10,256 bases of DNA from Planctomycetaceae bacterium. GTDB lineage: Bacteria; Planctomycetota; Planctomycetia; Planctomycetales; Planctomycetaceae. The notes beneath the pieces are model-generated. The model did not search any database. It was not told where the DNA came from and saw nothing but the letters and a program-made list of their open reading frames with translations. A program made the position numbers and the translations under genes. How positions within the stretch are numbered: position 1 is the stretch's first letter; every line of letters starts with the position of its first letter. The stretch covers positions 1 to 10,256 of the forward strand of contig JAGQQB010000097.1 of assembly GCA_020426425.1 (NCBI GenBank), in the 5' to 3' direction. Positions 6,950 through 10,256 of this stretch are shown piece after piece.

Positions 6950-7723
6950 ATGGGGCCAATGGACCTGCCACCGCGACTGCTTCGCGAAACAATCCTCGCG
7001 GGCGGTGAACTGCACGACGAGCTGCCCAGCACCAATTCGCATGCACTCGCGCGGGGATTATCAATCGAACAGGTGCCGTACCTCGTCTGGGCGCGGCGGC
7101 AGACTGCGGGTCGAGGTCGTGGCCAAAATCAATGGTGGGCGAAGGACGGAGCATTAACGTTTACTCTGATCCTGGAACCTGCGCGTTTCGAGATCCCCCA
7201 GTCGAACTGGCCCGCGCTCTCGCTGTGCGTGGGGACCGCCGTCTGTCTGTATCTGCAGCGCATGCAAATCACCGATGTACGCCTGAAATGGCCCAACGAT
7301 GTGTACGTCAACTCGCGCAAGATTTGTGGCGTCCTCATTGAATCCATTCCACATCGCCAAGGACAACTGGCGGTGGGCATTGGTCTGAACGTCAACAACT
7401 CCATGCAGTCCGCTCCGACAGATCTGCAACAGCGTGCGACCAGTCTGTGCGATCTCTTGGGAGAAGAACTGCCTCTGACGAGCACGCTCGTCGCAGTGCT
7501 CAACGAACTGACCGGAGTCCTGCAACTCCTCGGACGCAATCCCGCAGAGCTGCCTCCGTTGTGGCGGCATCTCTGCTGGTTGACCGGTCGCACCGTCACG
7601 ATCACTGATGCAGGACACAGTCGTACCGGCCAGGTACTCGGCATCGCCGATGATGGTGCCTTGCGCCTCTGGATCGATGGCCGCGAAATACGCTGCGTGA
7701 GTGGTACGGTGGAAATCGTGTAA
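6950..7723 (+). CDS. birA: Biotin--[acetyl-CoA-carboxylase] ligase (biotin protein ligase, class I)
   Basis: 257 residues. The enzyme makes biotinyl-5'-AMP from biotin and ATP and transfers biotin to a lysine of biotin carboxyl carrier proteins. Catalytic domain: STN (27-29), the adenylate/biotin loop GRGRGQNQW (54-62, a slightly altered GRGRxGxxW), LKWPND (112-117), KICGVLIE (124-131) with the conserved Lys 124, and GIGLNVN (143-149). A small C-terminal SH3-like domain follows (about 210-257: RTVTITDAG...GQVLGIADDGALRLWIDGREIRCVSGTVEIV). The N-terminal winged helix of repressor-type BirA is absent, so it should not act as a transcription regulator. ATG at 6959 is an alternative start three codons later. 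It lies directly behind the cNMP-fold gene. Confidence 0.92.
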   Translation: MGPMDLPPRLLRETILAGGELHDELPSTNSHALARGLSIEQVPYLVWARRQTAGRGRGQNQWWAKDGALTFTLILEPARFEIPQSNWPALSLCVGTAVCLYLQRMQITDVRLKWPNDVYVNSRKICGVLIESIPHRQGQLAVGIGLNVNNSMQSAPTDLQQRATSLCDLLGEELPLTSTLVAVLNELTGVLQLLGRNPAELPPLWRHLCWLTGRTVTITDAGHSRTGQVLGIADDGALRLWIDGREIRCVSGTVEIV

Positions 7724-7793
7724 GGTCGAACGTTGAAGGTTGAACGTTGGTGGCCATATGCTAGCAGCCAATCGCCAACAACCAACAGCCAAC
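7724..7793. repeat. Two opposed heptanucleotide arrays between birA and the sulfatase
   Basis: Array 1 on the plus strand has four units of period 7: GGTCGAA, CGTTGAA, GGTTGAA, CGTTGGT (7724-7751). Array 2 has four units AGCCAAT, CGCCAAC, AACCAAC, AGCCAAC (7766-7793), which on the minus strand read GTTGGCT, GTTGGTT, GTTGGCG, ATTGGCT. The GTTG cores of array 1 can pair with the CCAAC cores of array 2 around the centre GGCCATATGCTAGC, making a long imperfect hairpin. Similar in kind to the short tandem heptamers (STRR) known from cyanobacteria, but the sequence is different. Confidence 0.6.
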
Positions 7794-7805
7794 GACCATC
7801 CCATC

Positions 7806-9227
<1,422 letters not shown>

Positions 9228-9229
9228 CA

Positions 9230-9246
9230 GGCACTCTCCGAGTGCC
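9230..9246. terminator. Short hairpin after the sulfatase gene
   Basis: GGCACTC (9230-9236) and GAGTGCC (9240-9246) form a perfect 7-bp stem with a 3-base loop, beginning 3 bases after the sulfatase stop. No T-run follows, so it may stabilise the 3' end or end transcription only weakly. Confidence 0.4.
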
Positions 9247-9268
9247 GTCCGCAATTCGCTGAGGGTCG

Positions 9269-9334
9269 TTGGTTTCGTTGGCGATCGGCCTGCGCCAGTA
9301 GCGCGGCATGACCCCAAGCCGCCAACGCCACCAA
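9269..9334. repeat. Inverted repeat in the convergent gap between sulfatase and rpoZ
   Basis: TTGGTTTCGTTGGCG (9269-9283) and CGCCAACGCCACCAA (9320-9334) match in 13 of 15 positions, with a perfect 8-bp core next to the loop. The 36-base centre contains GCGC-CAGTA-GCGC. It may be a two-way terminator or a mobile repeat (REP-like) element; no T-run is seen on either side. Confidence 0.4.
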
Positions 9335-9345
9335 GCGACCCGACG

Positions 9346-9615
9346 CTACTCCATATCCGCGCCGAGATTCTCCAGCAGCGATTCCAGGTCCGGCGCGTCA
9401 TCCGCCACAGTGATCACGTTGTTCGATGCGTCCAGGTAGATCTTGTCCTGCAGGATCTCTTCGACCACGGTTTCCATGGTCGGCTTGCCGTGGCATTCCA
9501 CGAGCGGGGGCGCACCGCGATTGAGACGGACGAGCCGCTTCTGGATCAGTGTTGTTAGCCGAAAACGACCGCCAACCTTGTTCATGAGCGATTCTTCTTT
9601 GAGCTTATCCAGCAT
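9346..9615 (-). CDS. rpoZ: DNA-directed RNA polymerase omega subunit
   Basis: 89 residues. Omega is the small subunit that helps beta-prime fold and assemble into RNA polymerase. The conserved N-terminal region is clear: NKVGGRFRLTTLIQKRLVRLNRGAPPLVE (12-40), then EEILQDKIYLD (52-62), followed by an acidic tail (VADDAPDLESLLENLGADME). The start at 9615 gives MLDKLKEESLMNKVGG and overlaps the end of gmk by 11 bases. GAGG lies 12 bases ahead, inside gmk. A second methionine at 9585 (MNKVGG) is possible but would lose the leading helix. Gene order gmk-rpoZ is common in bacteria, and the overlap suggests translational coupling. Confidence 0.88.
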   Translation of the reverse strand: MLDKLKEESLMNKVGGRFRLTTLIQKRLVRLNRGAPPLVECHGKPTMETVVEEILQDKIYLDASNNVITVADDAPDLESLLENLGADME

Positions 9616-10198
9616 GGGAACCAGCGTCCTCTCGGGACAGAATGTCGCAGATCTCTCGCACCGCGCGATCAAGTTCGTCATTGACAACGCGATAACGGTA
9701 GGAAACGGCGTACTTTAGCTCATTCTCCGCCGTTCGCAACCGACGCTGAATCACCTCGTCCGACTCCGACCCCCGGTTCCGCAGTCGCCGTTCGTATTCC
9801 TCTGCTGAGGGAGTTTCCAGAAAGATTGATACTGCTTGAGGATACAACTCCATCACCCGCAACGCCCCTTCGACATCAATCTCCAGAAACGCCCAACTCC
9901 CTGCGGCATGAATGCGGTCGATTTCCGACTTCAGTGTCCCATACCAGTACCCGCTCTTGTGCACCTCGGCACATTCCAGGAACTCCCCAGCCTCCCGCCG
10001 TCGCCGGAACTCCTCGTCGGACAGGAAGTAGTAATGATCCCCGGAAACCTCCCCCGGTCGCGGCGGCCGGGTGGTGGCTGAAATCGACAACGCCAACGGC
10101 ACCGGCGAATTCCGCAACATCTCCCCCACAATCGTCGTCTTCCCCGCCCCACTGGGACCAGAGAGCACAACCACCGGCAGTGAATTCGAACTGGACAT
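9605..10198 (-). CDS. gmk: Guanylate kinase
   Basis: 197 residues, standard length. It phosphorylates GMP (and dGMP) to the diphosphate with ATP, in the cytoplasm. P-loop SGPSGAGKTT (13-22), GMP-binding region SISATTRPPRPGEVSGDHYYFLS (38-60), then EVHKSGYWYGTLKSEID (78-94) and FLEIDVEGALRV (104-115; many relatives have DWQG or DVQG here). The lid segment is RLRNRGSESDEVIQRRL (138-154), and the conserved VVND is at 171-174. ATG at 10198 is the only start that gives the full N-terminus; no strong ribosome binding site is visible. The promoter, if close, must lie in the last 58 bases of the window or beyond. rpoZ follows with an 11-base overlap. Confidence 0.95.
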   Translation of the reverse strand: MSSSNSLPVVVLSGPSGAGKTTIVGEMLRNSPVPLALSISATTRPPRPGEVSGDHYYFLSDEEFRRRREAGEFLECAEVHKSGYWYGTLKSEIDRIHAAGSWAFLEIDVEGALRVMELYPQAVSIFLETPSAEEYERRLRNRGSESDEVIQRRLRTAENELKYAVSYRYRVVNDELDRAVREICDILSREDAGSHAG

Positions 10199-10256
10199 GA
10201 CTCAAGGCAACCAAGAAACCACCAAGATCGGTCGCAATCGTCTTTCCATGAAATTG

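Noticed and set aside
7740..7805. TTG or ATG starts giving a longer sulfatase
   Set aside because: The added residues are encoded by the heptamer arrays and would place sequence ahead of a normal signal peptide.

Overview
The window looks like a chromosomal segment of a planctomycete (Planctomycetota). It is moderately GC-rich. It carries a secreted sulfatase, a cluster of DEAGF...SAELVLVATI pilin-like proteins of the kind common in that phylum, and the pair gmk-rpoZ in planctomycete-like form. This assignment is inferred from gene content and protein style; no rRNA or other decisive marker is present.

Layout. Bases 63-1430 (+) encode a multi-membrane polysaccharide exporter of the Wzx/MOP type. 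It converges on three separate minus-strand genes (A 1568-1903, B 2422-2745, C 3324-3650) for paralogous proteins of 107-111 residues. Each has a short basic/acidic leader, one hydrophobic helix and an identical Cys-rich acidic tail block. The three genes are separated by unusually long gaps (about 430-580 bases). Each gap holds a candidate sigma-54 (-24/-12) promoter reading into the gene, hairpins in the predicted leader and, for A and C, a strong intrinsic terminator behind the gene. They therefore look like three independently controlled units rather than an operon, and this is the most interesting part of the window.

From 4080 rightwards follow plus-strand housekeeping and accessory genes: mnmE (tRNA U34 modification GTPase, with an eroded G4 motif), a DJ-1/PfpI protein, a stand-alone cyclic-nucleotide-binding-fold protein, a biotin-protein ligase without a DNA-binding domain, and an exported iduronate-2-sulfatase-like sulfatase. 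The last four could be co-transcribed, although the gaps of 63, 16 and 82 bases and the lack of strong ribosome binding sites leave this open. Two gaps (after mnmE, and between birA and the sulfatase) contain short heptanucleotide repeat arrays. In the second gap two arrays lie in opposite orientation and could fold on each other.

The right end (minus strand) is gmk followed by rpoZ. Their ends overlap by 11 bases, and they converge on the sulfatase across a 118-base gap holding inverted repeats. No tRNA, rRNA, CRISPR array, transposase or phage gene was seen.
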